From Plectrocnemia conspersa (taxonomy: Eukaryota; Arthropoda; Insecta; Trichoptera; Polycentropodidae), in NCBI GenBank assembly GCA_009617715.1, contig VTFK01000096.1:682001-746000 (forward strand): a stretch of DNA of 64,000 nucleotides, in the 5' to 3' direction. Position 1 is the first letter of the stretch; every line of letters begins with the position of its first letter. Of this stretch, positions 35,026 to 48,718 are shown one piece after another. The notes below the pieces were generated by a model that saw only the letters and a list, made by a program, of their open reading frames with translations, had not been told where the DNA came from and searched no databases. The position numbers and the translations under genes were made by a program.

Positions 35026-38000
35026 AAAAGCCCGCTCTAAAATCTCTCGGAAGTTGTCCGAGGTTACCGAGAACGGGAGGTAAAGTGGAGGTAATTCAGT
35101 CGACTTGACCAGCTTCGAGCGCTTCCGAACATTGTCGGCAAACGGACCAAAGTCGGAGCTGCTCTTTCGAGCGCAAGCGGTGAGATACTTCCCCGTTCGC
35201 TCTCTCGCGTGTTAAGTGACGAGAGTGAGAGAGATAATGATATGTTTTTTCGCAAACTGAGATAGAACGAGTAACTCGGTTCAATTTCAGTATGCGCGTA
35301 GGCGTCCTATGGTCGACACGCATGACAAGTTATAATACCACATGCTCATCGGGGACTTCAACAGACTCTTACTGACATCTTTGAATATTTTAGGGCACCA
35401 AAAGGGATTAATTATATTTTTGATAGTATATTCTTCTAACAGATATCGTTATTATATTTTTTTTCATATAAAATTAAATAATTAAAAAACAATTAGTGGT
35501 CCTTGATTTTGTTAAAAAAAATCGTTTCGAATATCCTTATGTATTTATATAAATGTTACACCATAATGAATTATTATTTAGAATCGATGGCGACAAATTC
35601 TAGGATAGTCACAGATGTGGTGTTCGTATTCTGAAGTATCATTTTTATGCCTTATGGCATTTTGCAAAAGCCGACAAAGTTTTTTCGTAAATTGAATATT
35701 TACGACCGAAAAGTTTTTACTGATATTGTATTGGTGAGTGCCCACACAAACTTTATAATTATCAGTAGCGTAATTTTAATAATATGTCAATTTAAAAATT
35801 GCGATTGTTTGGCATATTTTTCGATCGCCAGCTGTACGTGACAGCAGCCGCCGTGCGGACGTCATTCACGGCATATGAAATTTGTGGCAGTGTGGCCGCT
35901 ACTCGGAAGTCGGCGACCTCGTAAAAACAATCGAAGTGTGATTAATACGTTATATATGATAAATTTTCATAAAAATTAGATTGTGTTTTTCTATGTTTGT
36001 ACACTATTATCTTGAGAACCAATATTTTCGATTTATCTTGAAAAATGATTTAAAATATAAACTGTTAAATTATGGCAACAATTACATTTTAATTAATAAA
36101 TTCGAATAAATATTACTATATATAAAATATTTCTTTGCCTAATTTTATTGATACATATAGTAAGTGTAAATAATGATATTATTATTATTAATGAAATTTA
36201 ATTCAGACCCCACAATTTTGAGAAAGCAATGTTTGAGAAGCCACACGTGGGCGTGCCCGTTGCATTTTTAAACCATATAGTCACCATTTCGAACAAAAAA
36301 CACACACAAATCCGGCGTCTGGTAGCTAGCAAAATCAAAAATTTCTCGGAAGGGCGGGTCATCTATCAGTTGATCTCATATTTCATATGGGCGAAATGGT
36401 GCTTACGGAGAACACCCGCGAACAACATCGTCGCACGCTGCTGCGGAAAAAATCCAATTTCAAAACCAAGCACGAAGCTTGTTATTGTGTGCTCAGAAGT
36501 CCATAAAGTGAAGCATTCCACCCGTTGGTTGCCGAGGGGGAGAGGAAGAGGAGGAGGATCAACGAAGGTCGAGATTAACGGAACACATGCGTGAATCGCT
36601 CGATCTCAAAACGCGAACAACATCGAGGAAAGGACATCGGGTAAAATGCAGAAAGTCGCATGTGCATACTCTCTTAACAAATAAATAAAGAGATCGTGAT
36701 TTATCAACAATGGTCCGATATTACAAAGAATTGGAAAAACGCATTATTACGCACGCCTTTGAAGGGACTCAATAGTACAAAGTTGTGATTGAGCCATATG
36801 GCAATAATACATTTCATATTATTTTACAAAATTACATTACTGTACAAAAAAAATCATCACAAAGGAAAACTCGATTTACACATAAAATTATACGCAGATT
36901 TTCAAGTGAAAGAATTAAAAAAAAAGATTTTCTCTTAGTCCTTTAATCAACCTAATACACTACTGAAATGGAATCTATATAATAAGGTTTAACAGCGATT
37001 ATGCTGGAATGATCGCATCAGACAACAGACAATATCAAACTATGTCTATGTAAAGCTTAAATATATTTTAAACCCAAGTATGTTTCACTTTTATCAGACA
37101 ATAATGCTATATTTAAGAGTTTTTCAGGATATATGGGCATTCGATGGTGACGTAACAGTAGTCGCATTAGCGGAGAGATAATAATAGTCGAGTGCTGGCT
37201 GTGCAGGTGATGATGACGGCTGAGGACCACGGAGGCTGCAGCGCCACACGTCACACGAAAGCGGAAAGCCGAGCTCTGGAATGCAATTTGCATGCAATTT
37301 CCATTTCAATGGCTGACACAGACAGCGATGGCTAGGACAAACGAGGCAGTGGGCGAAAATCGCGGACGTGAAAAATGAACAGATATTCTTCATCTGAAAC
37401 AGATTGATGCTGATCATAACAAATCATAGTTTTAAAACTGTAGCCAGAAACAAATATCATAGATTTTAACTGTAAAGTAGATTCAACTCAAAACAGATAT
37501 GGAACAGAAGTAACAATATATCACAATTCGTTCTTGTCTATCAATTCATAAAAAAATTATACTCACAACACACTACCATACTTAGTATTGATTCAAGCTC
37601 AACAAGCGGAACATCGATTTAATCTCCTATTTTAAGAGAAAAATGTGAAGGTCGATAGCGAGAAATATAAGTTTAATACGAATCGTTTAAGCACCCCTGA
37701 CTCCGCGAAATGAAATACGATAAAAGCGACTTCTCTCGCCTGAACCACCCCTAGCTGTATAAATTCACTTCAAGTGTTTAATTACAGGACGAAGTGCGGA
37801 ATATATTGTCGTACGAACGTACGACCAATTCTCCACACTAGCGACGTGCAACCTTTTTGTTATGTCGGCAAAATTACCTTTATTTTAATTTTTATTTAAA
37901 AAATCTATATAGTATACCAATATAGCAATATATTTAATATACAGGATTGGTTTATATTCTTCTCTCATGCACCTAGATGTGTATTCTGAGATATCAGTAC

Positions 38001-41000
38001 AAAAAATAGACACGTGAACGATCGCTGAAACATTCGTATAAAACCAGAGCGAGTGCAAGTCGAGAGGATAATTGCGGAATACATTATAAGAGAAGAACTC
38101 TCGTGCAAGAAGAAACCACACGCGACGCAGTTGAATTAAAATTTAATGCACAAGTATTATAAAGTATAGTGAGAATGAAAAAAATGCTACATAATGCAGC
38201 CGATTCGATCGATAAGACAAGGAAATGAACATTGTACACGTCAGGTCGTAGCAAAACCGCAAGATTTCGTAGAAGTAATCTCGCGCAATTATCTTATAAA
38301 CATATAATACCGCTTAACCGACCGGATATTATGTGAGATAAGACAAACCATATTTGGTGAAATTATGGGAAAAGTTGTAATAGTTATTTAATCAAGAGGA
38401 CATGGATTACAAAGTTGTATGTTTTATCAACTTTCAGGGAAAAAATGAAAATTGATAATTTATGAGTAAATCGACTTAAGTGGGCCGATTGATTTTTTTA
38501 CGCAAAAATCAGTAAAAAAAATGTTTGACAAGAAAAAACTTTTTTTGGTAAATAAACATAAAATATAATTGCAAATAAATAAAAATTTTAAAAATTTAAA
38601 AATAAAAAAGGTGAAATTTGCATTTTTCAAAAAAAAAAAAAAAAAAACTTAATTTTGATTGACGCGTCCAAGAGTTAGTTTATTTACTATATTCATGAAG
38701 AAAAATAGAGTAAATGGGTATCATAAGTATTTTAAATCATTTTCATTTTGTATCATCATTTTAGAGTACTATTTTTGCATTTTACTCAAATTTAATAAGT
38801 AAAGGTAACATGTCTAGACGTCTAGATATTTTATTTGAAAAAATATGCAATGTAATCTAGATAGAACTAATAGATGTTCTCATTCATATTCAACTATAAA
38901 ATGGCCGATTAGTGTTGCAAATGTATAGGTGATTCATAGAAAATAGAAAATTTTGGCGCCTTTAATTAATAACTAAAACAATGGTTATTCGAATCCATAA
39001 GGAGAAACTATCACTAAACGTTACACATACTTTTTATTCATTTTAGAAACTGCAATATATAGACCAATGTCACCAGAAAAATTAATTATAAAATTATCAT
39101 CTTATATAATGTTTACATGATAATGCAGCTTCTAATAAATACATTGCAGCACTGATTCTTAGGGAATATTTGCCCATATCAAACGATGAAATGAGACTAA
39201 TGAGGCACAACAATTGGTATCTGATGATACAGGAAACTGGCATTGCAATCGCTACTGCAAAACAGTCAAAACGAGGAAATCATCAACGCATTTTGGCGGC
39301 CATAAATAAAATCGCCACATCATTATCTCATTAGCAAGATAAATGCTTTGGTTCAGCAGTGTTAACGGGAAGCAATGTGGCGTGATGATAAATCCCTTCG
39401 GTCCAATTGCGTACGTTGTTTGTATACGTATATATGTATATATGCATATGCTCATGTGTTTGTATGTGGATAAGGTGAGTCTGGGTACCTGGTGGAGACC
39501 ATTCAGCATATAACGAGGCCCTAATAACAATACCTGCCCGAGCCAGCCTTACCTTTTTATGTTCCCACTTAGCTTTTTTATATATTCCTTTATAGCTATC
39601 TCGAGCCGGGCTTCTCAACACGCGGAAAAATCTCAGGAAATACTCGCCGATCGCGAAACTTTCTGCGCACACTGCTCATAATGCATGCAAATTGGTTTGA
39701 ATCTAATTAGCTCTCGGCCAATAATCGATAAATAACAGGTTATCGAGTCGGTCGTGTAATCTGGCGTTTTTTGGCAGGTGAGCCACAACAAACGGCATGC
39801 TCAGATTAGACAAGATACCAAAGTGACATAACATTTTTTAAGGTGTCTTGTTAACCGAGTAAATTATTAGCATTCGTCGAGATTGGAATGGTAATGTGTT
39901 TGATTTTTTTTCTCGAAGTTTTAATTGAGATAACAGCCAACAATGGAAAAGCGGCGGTGGGCCACTCGATCGATGCAAATGGTTATTAAGGTGTGCGTAC
40001 AGGATTTCAGATGATTGGAATTCCGAGCATTACTTCTTGGTCACTGAGCTGGATTAAAGTATTAACGGTTGGAACTACCGGTTTAGTTGAGTTTATTTAG
40101 GAGGCAAAGGCTAAGCTTATTATGTGCATAAGAATATAATCGTTGAATACATCCTTTGTCTCTTTCATTTTAGGTCGTTATTGCCTTTAAAGTATGGATT
40201 AGCTAATGTAAAAATTAATCATTTGTCCATTTTCACAAATAATAATAGATTATACCCTCAGATTTATTGCATTGTATTGTGAGTTCACCTTTTCTATATT
40301 TATAATCCGGTGAAGAAATATGAATTGCCACGATGACATATTTTAAACTGTTTGAACGGTATGTATCAATCAAGTCATCATACTAATATGTTCCAATTTG
40401 TGACCTTCCTGATGAAATGAAATAAAGAATATTTTTTAGCAATAAATACATATCATTAAATAAAATTGTTTATATAAATCATAATATATAACATAAATGT
40501 TATTTGGCAACATACTTTTGAATCAAGATTATCGTTAAATCAAATGGATGCTTTTATAGTAATTGTTTGTCATGTCCAGCAAAATTTATGTTATGGCTGA
40601 GACACTTGGATCAACTAGATTGCTCTTATACTTTTGGAGTCCGTGAAGTGCGGAGGCAGTAAATATTATATTTAGTGTTAAACGTGTAGAAAAGACAGAA
40701 AGAAATATTCAAACAGCAATTTAAGTGTTTCACTGGTCCTTCGAAGCCTCAGTAAACCGGCCTTTCCGCGAAAGTTAGGTCGTACGCAAATACAAAAACA
40801 ATGCCTTCTTCCTTAGCGGAGAAATTAAACGTATTTTTTTTTTATTTGTTGCAAATCTTTCAGGCTTAGTAAAACACCATACTGAAGACAAAATCTGTAA
40901 ATTAGTGACATATAATTTATTAATAAGCTATTATTACTACGTATGGTGAGCTTATAAAAATATTAATTAAACAGTATTTCCTTAGCATTGATGGCTTTAG

Positions 41001-41889
41001 AAAGTTTAACATAACATATTTAGAAGACTTTTAAAACGGTTCACAATAAGATAATATATTTTTTTAAATACAAAAAATAAAATGCATTATTGAAGAACGT
41101 TAGAACATATAGTTACTAATATAATATATTATCTTTTTACAATATATAAATTAGTACTCACTTCTGAATTGAGTGTAAATTAATCAAATAAATGTTGAAC
41201 CAGTAATAAATAAAAATGTTTGAGAAACATTTGATTGTAGTGTTGAATTTTAAAGGGACGCATGTGAGAATTGATAATTATAAACGATGATTTCGGATGG
41301 AAACCGTGTTTTGTGGCAGAATGACAGGTGCCTGGGGTATGCCGTAATAATCGGGCGCTCCGCCCCCGGGGGCTAACCCATTCGATAATTATTTTTGACA
41401 CACATGCCAAAACGATTCGCGAAAGGGATAACCGAAGAATCGGATATGTTGATTCACAAAATAAATTATAAAAAACGTCAGCAGTAGCCACGTGTATAAT
41501 TTAAAACACTTTAATGCAGTATGCAAATCGGAGCAATGTATAAACGTTCATAACGAATCATTAAGTGACCTTACATGGACAACACATGTCGAGCTTAATC
41601 ACATACGCGAGCTCGCTGAAAGTGATCAATGAAAACGTTCTAGTTATAAATACATAACATTAATGAAATTAAACGCTCGCACAGCCATTATTATGACTCG
41701 AAGGTGTGTTATTAAAAAAATACGTACGCGTAATACGTGTTATGTACACGTGTACACACATACAGGCTGATAAAAAATCGATCATTAGCTTTGAAACATA
41801 AGACACAACTAAAAAAAGGCATTGAGTTAATACATCATTATATTAAATAACATATATATGTACCTATAAGCACTATATATTATTTGTAT
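35026..41889. other. Noncoding DNA with several balanced-composition islands
   Basis: Islands at about 35040-35330, 36230-36800, 37120-37400, 37680-38330, 39240-40120 and 41220-41780 stand out from very AT-rich surroundings. They carry overlapping frames on both strands (113 codons at 39331-39672 minus, 121 codons at 36229-36594 plus). None has a recognised domain, and no frame is supported by a plausible pair of splice sites. They could be enhancers or untranslated exons of pan. A poly(A) run lies at about 38629-38647. Confidence 0.35.
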
Positions 41890-42065
41890 AAGTCGATGAC
41901 TAATACCTGAAAAACCAAGGTTCAAACTCCATACGGACTAAATTTCTATCATGTCATCAAAATTAGTGATTATTATATATTTATAATTCAGATCGTTTAT
42001 TACAGATTAGGTTTTTATAGATTTTCCTAATCTCACGGATGAATATCATAATTAATAATTAAAAA
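41890..42065 (+). repeat. SINE-like repeat with a pol III B box
   Basis: ACCAAGGTTCAAACTCCATA near 41915 is close to the B-box consensus GGTTCGANTCC. The body runs through AATTAGTGATTATTATATAT and ends CTAATCTCACGGATGAATAT. The 5' half matches 1130-1265 (inverted). The 3' half matches 42385-42480, 22880-22950 and part of 60935-60975. A dispersed, short, pol III-type family is the simplest reading. Confidence 0.5.
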
Positions 42066-42299
42066 AAATATCGAGCTAGGTGTTCTGTCGATTGTCATCT
42101 TTAACGATAGTTAATAATAAAGAAAATAAATAATAAAATTGAAAAATTAAAAAAAAAACTTTTCGTGTAGTATAAAGATTAGATTTGTTTTTTTGAAAAT
42201 GACCAGATTTTTTAAAATTACTACCGTGTCCATTGTAATAGTGCTGTATAAAATAAATATATATTGATATGCTATGACACTTTAATATATAAATATATA

Positions 42300-42480
42300 A
42301 ATAGAATGGACATAAAATATATTCTCTATGACTTGAAGTAGCTCATTATTAGAGAATTTTCAATACCCAGTTAGATTTTTATTAATTATCAAGATATTCA
42401 TCCGCGAGATTAGAAAAATTTAACTAAACATAATTTGCGATGATCGATTGGAATTCATTAATAATAATCATTAATTCCTA
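42300..42480 (+). repeat. Dispersed repeat family R6, copy 1
   Basis: AATATATTCTCTATGACTTGA, then GTAGCTCATTATTAGAGAAT, then GATATTCATCCGCGAGATTAG. The reverse complement of 60915-61050 carries the same words in the same order, with AGCTGAAG instead of ACTTGAAG. The last part overlaps the 3' half of the SINE-like family. Confidence 0.6.
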
Positions 42481-42663
42481 TCTTCCAGATACAATAGAAA
42501 ATTAAAAACACTAAGGTCCATACAGGGCCGGGCCCTGGAAAAATAATAATTCCGGACTTCATGACAAAAATAGCATTTTACATATTTTTTAACAAATCTA
42601 TTCATATTAATAATTTGATAATTAGTTGTGTTTTCTTTGCTGCTCAGTGTTGCCATTTTATTG

Positions 42664-42740
42664 ACTTTGAAGTGAATTTTTGACTTCAGAGAAGTGATAA
42701 TGGTTTTTGCGCGCTCCTATTCACCAAAATTTGGTTCGAA
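42664..42740 (+). repeat. Dispersed repeat family R1, copy 3
   Basis: TTTTTGACTTCAGAGAAGTG, then ATAATGGTTTTTGCGCGCTC, then CTATTCACCAAAATTTGG; matches 10225-10316 and, inverted, 32102-32190. Confidence 0.65.
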
Positions 42741-42848
42741 AATCGGGGAATCGGTGACATCTATATTATTAATTATAATTTTTTATGTGCTATACAATTT
42801 ATAATCAATGGATGTCACTGGGACCGGTTTTTATAAATATATATTCGA

Positions 42849-42923
42849 GTTCCGCTGCCGGGGATCGAGCCCGCAACCTCAGAGTTACTAGTCTGAAGCG
42901 TTATGGACCACGCTATTCCGTCC
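42849..42923 (-). repeat. tRNA-derived SINE head or tRNA pseudogene
   Basis: On the minus strand about 75 nt resemble a tRNA. There is a TAGCGTGGTCCATAACGC A-box region and an anticodon-like arm TCAGACTAGTAACTCTGA whose loop CTAGTAA matches the tRNA-Thr(AGT) loop. The B box is GGTTGCGGGCTCGATCCCC. The 5' GGACGGA end does not pair with the 3' side and the anticodon stem is imperfect, so it is not a functional tRNA. The AT-rich sequence at lower coordinates may be the SINE tail. Confidence 0.55.
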
Positions 42924-42999
42924 TATATCAACAAAAACCAGCGGATTCATCAACGACACTCAAAATAACAATCGGTGAGCTTCATTGAGAATAATTTAT

Positions 43000-45379
43000 A
43001 AAACTCTATTTAGAATATATGTATAATACATATGCAAATTTATCAAAACCTAGTTGAAATATACTTTACTCTACTGCTGAAAGAATTTCCAATGTAATTT
43101 TTAAAGACTGCTTAATTAACCTTTTGATTAGTATGGGCCTGATTTTAAATAAATGATTTTAAGTTTAATTAAAATATTTTTACTTATTTTTTTTAAAACT
43201 ATTATATTCATCAATGATACGTAAAAATCATCATAATTGTATAATCATTTAAGATATTTGGATAGTTAAAAAGTAACACGCTTTGTTTAAAGCATTTCTA
43301 TACAATTAAAGCAGCTTCAATGAGTGTTTCCAACAGAAGGAACAATCAGAACAAAGTTAGGAATCAATTTAAAATAAGAAACGTTTAATGCGTATTTAAA
43401 AAAATTATAAAAAAATTATTTTTTTTAAATATAATCTATGATACATTATTTTATTTTCTTAAAATATTAAATAATTTGATTCATTATAAAAAATTAAATG
43501 TTGAGAGCCACCGAATTTGTTTAAATTATAAAGCACAAAATATTACTATACATAAAAATATATTTTTTCAGAAAAAAAAGCGCCAAATTAACTCATTCAC
43601 AGGTGTGTATGCAAAATAATTAGCTTACTAACCAAATGGTAATATTTTTATTTGTTCTTATATGTGATACACGCAACCATTGTTTTGTTTTGGGTCATTG
43701 ACTATCTATATATATGTACATAAGATTACGTATCTATTTTTCACACTAATATTAAAATAAAGTTGTTAATTATGAATCACACTGTACTCTGCTGCGCACG
43801 AAAGTGTACGCGACAAATTGCCGCTTCGCAGACGATTGAGAATTACACGTGTATATGAGGCTTATAAAAAATTGTACCGGGCGGAGGGGAGAGCGCGGTT
43901 CAACGGCTACGGCAATAAATAAAACGCCAATAGGCTTGATTACGTAGCAAAATTGAATTCGAACCGGCGCCGAAAATTCCGTACCCAACGAAAACGTGCG
44001 TGAGTAGCGCTAATAAATAGCTCAAATAGCCGTAGTGTATTATAAAATGTGTGTAAGCTCATGAAAACAATTAGCGAAGGCGACAATTTAGCACCATAAA
44101 AGCATTCTACGCCTGATTTATAGCTCTATTTTAGGAGTTACTTAAGTATGCTATATTTTCATTTACGAAAATCATCTACCTTACTAGGAAATGGATTTGT
44201 CATATTTGCTGCACAAAGTATTATTTTTCAATACATATATTTTCTATCTCTCTTTATTATTTCATAGTACAAGATTTCACAGTTAGTAATAGGACATTCA
44301 TCACAGATCTCTTCTCTACTGTTTTTCTACATTTTTTTCTAAAATTCTTACATACCGTTCAACCATTTTAAATCTCTAAATTAAATCCAACGCTTGACGA
44401 ATGGGCGAATTTAGCGCAAATTTCATTACTAATTTAGATGGCGACAGATACAACGCCTCAAGGCATGAATAATATATGTATTCAGAAAATAATGGAGATT
44501 CTCAGACATGAATAATTTCAAAAGAAAAAAAAAACAATTTTATCTCTATCTTATCGCAGACAATAACCGACCGTTCGATCGTATCGGTTCTAGTCTATCT
44601 GATAAACGGTAATATGTCAGCTAGCTATAGATTCGTAAATTATGTTCGAATTTCACCGCAGTGTTCGCTAAATTTGAATGCATACCACTACAACACACAA
44701 ACCCCCATGGGCACTTGTGGAAAACCCATTAGCTGCTTCGCAATGCAAATCTTTCTCGAGAGCCAATTGACGATAGTCGGGCAAAACCGAACCCAATTAA
44801 AACGCGAGATCTGCGCTGTAACTCCAAGAGTGTCCTCTCAATTCTCTCTCTCCACCCCTCCCCCTCCCCATCTATCTCTCTTTCAAGAAGTCATGTGTGA
44901 ACAAATTATGGAGCGCGTTCGTTACAATCGAGATGAAGCGATTAGTGTTACGCTGTTATTCGCTACGGATGAATAAAGTTTTGATTGAACTTCGATACAT
45001 GGAAGAAATACGCGTCTGAACTTTATGTTTCAATCCATTGGTGTCTAGCGTGCCATAATCATGCCACAAGACATCTGATAAAAAATATTTATCTGAATCA
45101 CGAGTTTCATTACATTCACAAGTAATTTAAAAAATGCTTTTACAAGTAGAAACTAGGTTTTGATAAATGATCAATACTTATTTTTCAACAAAAAAATGAT
45201 TTCCATACCTTTAGGTTCTTGTTGTGTTTTAGCGTATGCGAATGAATTTAAAAAAATAAAAAATAACGCAAACGAATTGAGGCAATAAACTAATTTATTG
45301 TTATAAATTGGGGGATCTCGATGAAGCTCATCGATGCTACTAATTTTATGTTGTTATTTTGTGTGTCGTTAATCAATCC
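43000..45379. other. Noncoding DNA with balanced-composition patches
   Basis: Very AT-rich up to about 43750. 43760-44140 and 44380-45070 are more balanced, and the latter contains a CTCTCTCTCCACCCC pyrimidine run near 44845. A 120-codon plus-strand frame there (44614-44976) has no recognised domain. No gene is claimed. Confidence 0.35.
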
Positions 45380-45670
45380 TGTGGTTGTTAAGGTTTCGAA
45401 GAGGGTCTGAAGTATTCGATTTTTAAGATCCAGGTTCAAAGTATATCGCAAAAGGATTCGAGTAATTATTTTTGCAGAAACTCAAGCTTCCTCATTGGCA
45501 TGACGTATATATCTATAATATCAGTGTTCTGACTGACCGTTTGGTACGAAATTTTAATGATTATGCTCCCACAACAAAAGAGATTCTCATATTTAAAACG
45601 TACTGAAACATCATTTCGTTTTAAAATAACTTATCAAAAGTTCATTGCTGAGCAAGTGACCAATAAATAA
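45380..45670 (+). repeat. Dispersed repeat family R7, copy 1
   Basis: The core ATATCAGTGTTCTGACTGAC and CGTTTGGTAC, then later TTTTAAAATAACTTATCAAA and AGTTCATT, recurs at 56580-56900 in the same order and orientation. Upstream words (GGTCTGAAGTATT and GATCTGAAATATT) also correspond. Class unknown. Confidence 0.6.
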
Positions 45671-45699
45671 GCACATATATACAGGCTTGTCGAGAGAGA

Positions 45700-45715
45700 G
45701 GGGGGGGGGGGGGGG
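45700..45715 (+). repeat. G16 homopolymer
   Basis: Sixteen consecutive G after CGAGAGAGA. Rare in such AT-rich DNA, and it could form a G-quadruplex. Homopolymer length is error-prone in assemblies. Confidence 0.9.
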
Positions 45716-48700
45716 ACAAAATCATATCAAAAATATATTCATAAAAAAAATAAAAACTGATATAAAATAACGAATCCAACCTAAACTAGTTGTTTGCGAT
45801 GAATGTATTTCAGGTATAACTTTATTTTGCCTTTTTTTTATACATACTAAAATGAATAAAAGGAGTGGAACATTGCCTTCAAAAGTACACACTTTCTAGG
45901 AAATACTTTCACAATAAGCATTATTAATCAAAGGAACAGAGTGTATTTTTTTGATGCGGCTCCGTTTGTGTTAAAATTTGTTTGCAAATTATTGTTGATC
46001 TTATTGCTTTCTGAACCTTATAATAATTACTTAGTTGGAAGGAAATATTCAACGAATGTAAATGAATTACAGAAATTGAGGTATTTTATCAAAAAATGCA
46101 TGTCATTCAATGAAATACTATGAATCTTACGAAATATTAAAGAAATGACCACTGACTGGTCTACTTTTACATCCACCTTAGAAAAAACTGAAATGCTGTC
46201 CCTGATTCTAAACCATAAATTTTCGGGTTATCCCTAAAAAAAAAACAGTCTTAAATCTATCCCAAAAATTTTTTTTTTAAATTTACAGTGAATGTGTATT
46301 TTTCAGTTATATTTTCACTAAGCCATTTATTTAACTTTTAAAATGTTTGAACGAAATGTTCGTTTGGGTTGCTTTTCGAAGGGTTAATCTACGACAATCG
46401 CCTTTTTATATTTAAATTAAAAAAAAAAAAAAAAACATAAATTCTACATTTTTTTTATTAATAATACGGAACTGTTTAACATACTTTGTTGACCCTAAAT
46501 GCCTTCGAGCAGCTTATGAAGTACCTGAATTATTTTTCGAAGAACCAGTTCATGGCCCAAGATCATTTTAATATCGATATATATTGTAATAAATAAAACC
46601 TAGTAGGTGTGTTTTTAAATTATTTACTAAAAATTTAGTCAGATATATTTTTTAAAATAAATTTGTCTTAAAGACTTTTAAAAATAATTAACGGAAGTTT
46701 AGTGACACATTTGTACCACTAATTCAACAGTTGTGTTTAACTGTGATTATTTAATATCACTGATTTTATTTAATGCAATAATTCTCCAGTATAGATAATA
46801 TATGGGTAGTTGTGCATTTCTGGTCATACATACACCATGAATAGTAGCGTCGTGATCTGTGAAACGAATTGGTACAAGAAAGCACATTGTACGGCATAAT
46901 GTGTGTATTTTTTCATGTCGCTATGTTCACTTATGAACCATGACTCCCGAAATAGACTGTACGAAACGGAAATGCCTTGGCCGCACGCGTAAACCATGTT
47001 CACTTGGACTGAAACCCATCACGAAGACAAACCGAGGTATTACTTTCATTTTTTTTGACACCAACGAATTCCTCAAATATCCATCTCTTCGCGCGTGATA
47101 AAAAAATGTGAATAATTTATGATGCTGTCGATCAAACATACAACATCAAAATCGTCGATGTATATTAATACATTATTTTTAATAAAAAAAAAATCAGCTA
47201 CTGTACTAACCATATTTTACAATAAGAAGAAGAGTTTAGTATAAATATTTTCATCATTTAAACAGCTGTAGTAAATCATTCATTTTTATATTATTTAATA
47301 TATTATCAGCGAATAACTTCTATACATATTTAAATCAGTTAATATATCTAATCAAAATTAATGAAATATTACATATATTGAATGATAATCTAAGCACTGA
47401 TACCAAAAACTTAAAAGCAAATTCAATAAATAATATTTGCCACGTCATATTATAAGAAACGTCAATTAAATATTTACATTTTTTTACACATTTCACAGTA
47501 GAACAAATACGCAAAACTACAAAATTAACGTTTTTTCAAAAAACAAAATCTAAAGAAAATTGTGAGGCAAGTAGAAAAAGATACGGTCACATGGAAGTAG
47601 GAATTTGGTCCAATACAAATATTGATCGAAAGCAAATATTCACCTTCACACAGCGCCATACAAATATGTGGTTGTAGACACCAAAAACGAATACCATTGA
47701 TTTAGTGATGATAAAATATTTAAAAAAATACATTTAAATATTAAACACAACTAATTGTATGTGCAACATAATTAAATCACATTTCAGAATCAGACATCTG
47801 GTTAAAATTTTATTTAAATATATAAAATTGTGTCGATCTTTTACGACAACCGTGTAGCTCCGTCGAAAGAGCACATGTGTGTACGAACAAATAGTTCCAA
47901 GCTACTGGATATACATATAAAAGCTTATACATATAAACCGGGCACACGAGAGTAAACAATACTAGACATTCAATGTCTATCAGTTTACCAAAAAAGCGAA
48001 CACATACCTGTGTGAACACGTACAACAATTTTTTGAAAAAAATCGTTCAACCGACTTTATCTGAAAGCAAACAGCTTCTGAATAGTTTATATCGATCTGT
48101 TATTAGCAGTATAAAAAAACAGGACGTATTAAATAAAAGGGAAGCATGTGTTTCAGATAGGCGAGTGCTCGATCACACTAAATGTCAACTTATTTGAACA
48201 CCGTTATCGATAGTTAGTGATAAAAATATATACAGTATGGATCTTTACAACACGCGTTGTTTATTAACTGTTAAATAAATAAGCTGTTTGTGTCATGAAT
48301 TTTAATGTTTGAGTTATCAATATCTGAATCCTTCATTATTTTTATATAATACTCAAATTATGTTTCACTAAAAACTCGCGAAATCTATCGATATGATTTA
48401 TTTATTTAGAGATCTGTACCTATATGATAATTCTTGATTCAAAAGATGCTATTCTCATCACGTTCATTTTAAGCAATCGAAAAGATAGTGGACGAAGAAA
48501 AATACCAGTTATTCGGTTGAATTCTTGCATTCAAGTGGATTATCATAGCACAAACTAACTGTCAAAGTTGATAGCCATATTATGCTAATGATTAATTTAT
48601 ATAAGACTGTGCAATGAAACGCAGTTGTAGAATGTGATGAACTTTAATAGAAAAGTTTTGGACGGTTCACAAAATATAGCGGAGGGTTTCAAGCAATATT

Positions 48701-48718
48701 TCCGCTTGATCTTTATTA
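45716..48718. other. Noncoding AT-rich DNA
   Basis: Holds a TTAA-type end near 46360-46387 (GCTTTTCGAAGGG followed by TTAA) and a poly(A) run near 46420. A more balanced patch at about 46840-47150 carries a 70-codon minus-strand frame that I do not recognise. Frames at 47810-48197 on the two strands overlap and look non-genic. Confidence 0.35.

Noticed and set aside
39331..39672. 113-codon minus-strand frame with donor-like GTAAGG and GTATTG sites.
   Set aside because: No recognised motif, no acceptor, and an overlapping frame of similar length on the same strand; not called as a gene.
44614..44976. 120-codon plus-strand frame.
   Set aside because: No domain, no splice or UTR signals; lies in a patch of higher GC where stops are rarer.
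47840..47915. tRNA-like GTGTAGCTCCGTCGAAAGAGC.
   Set aside because: Only a D-arm-like word; no B box, acceptor stem or anticodon stem follows.
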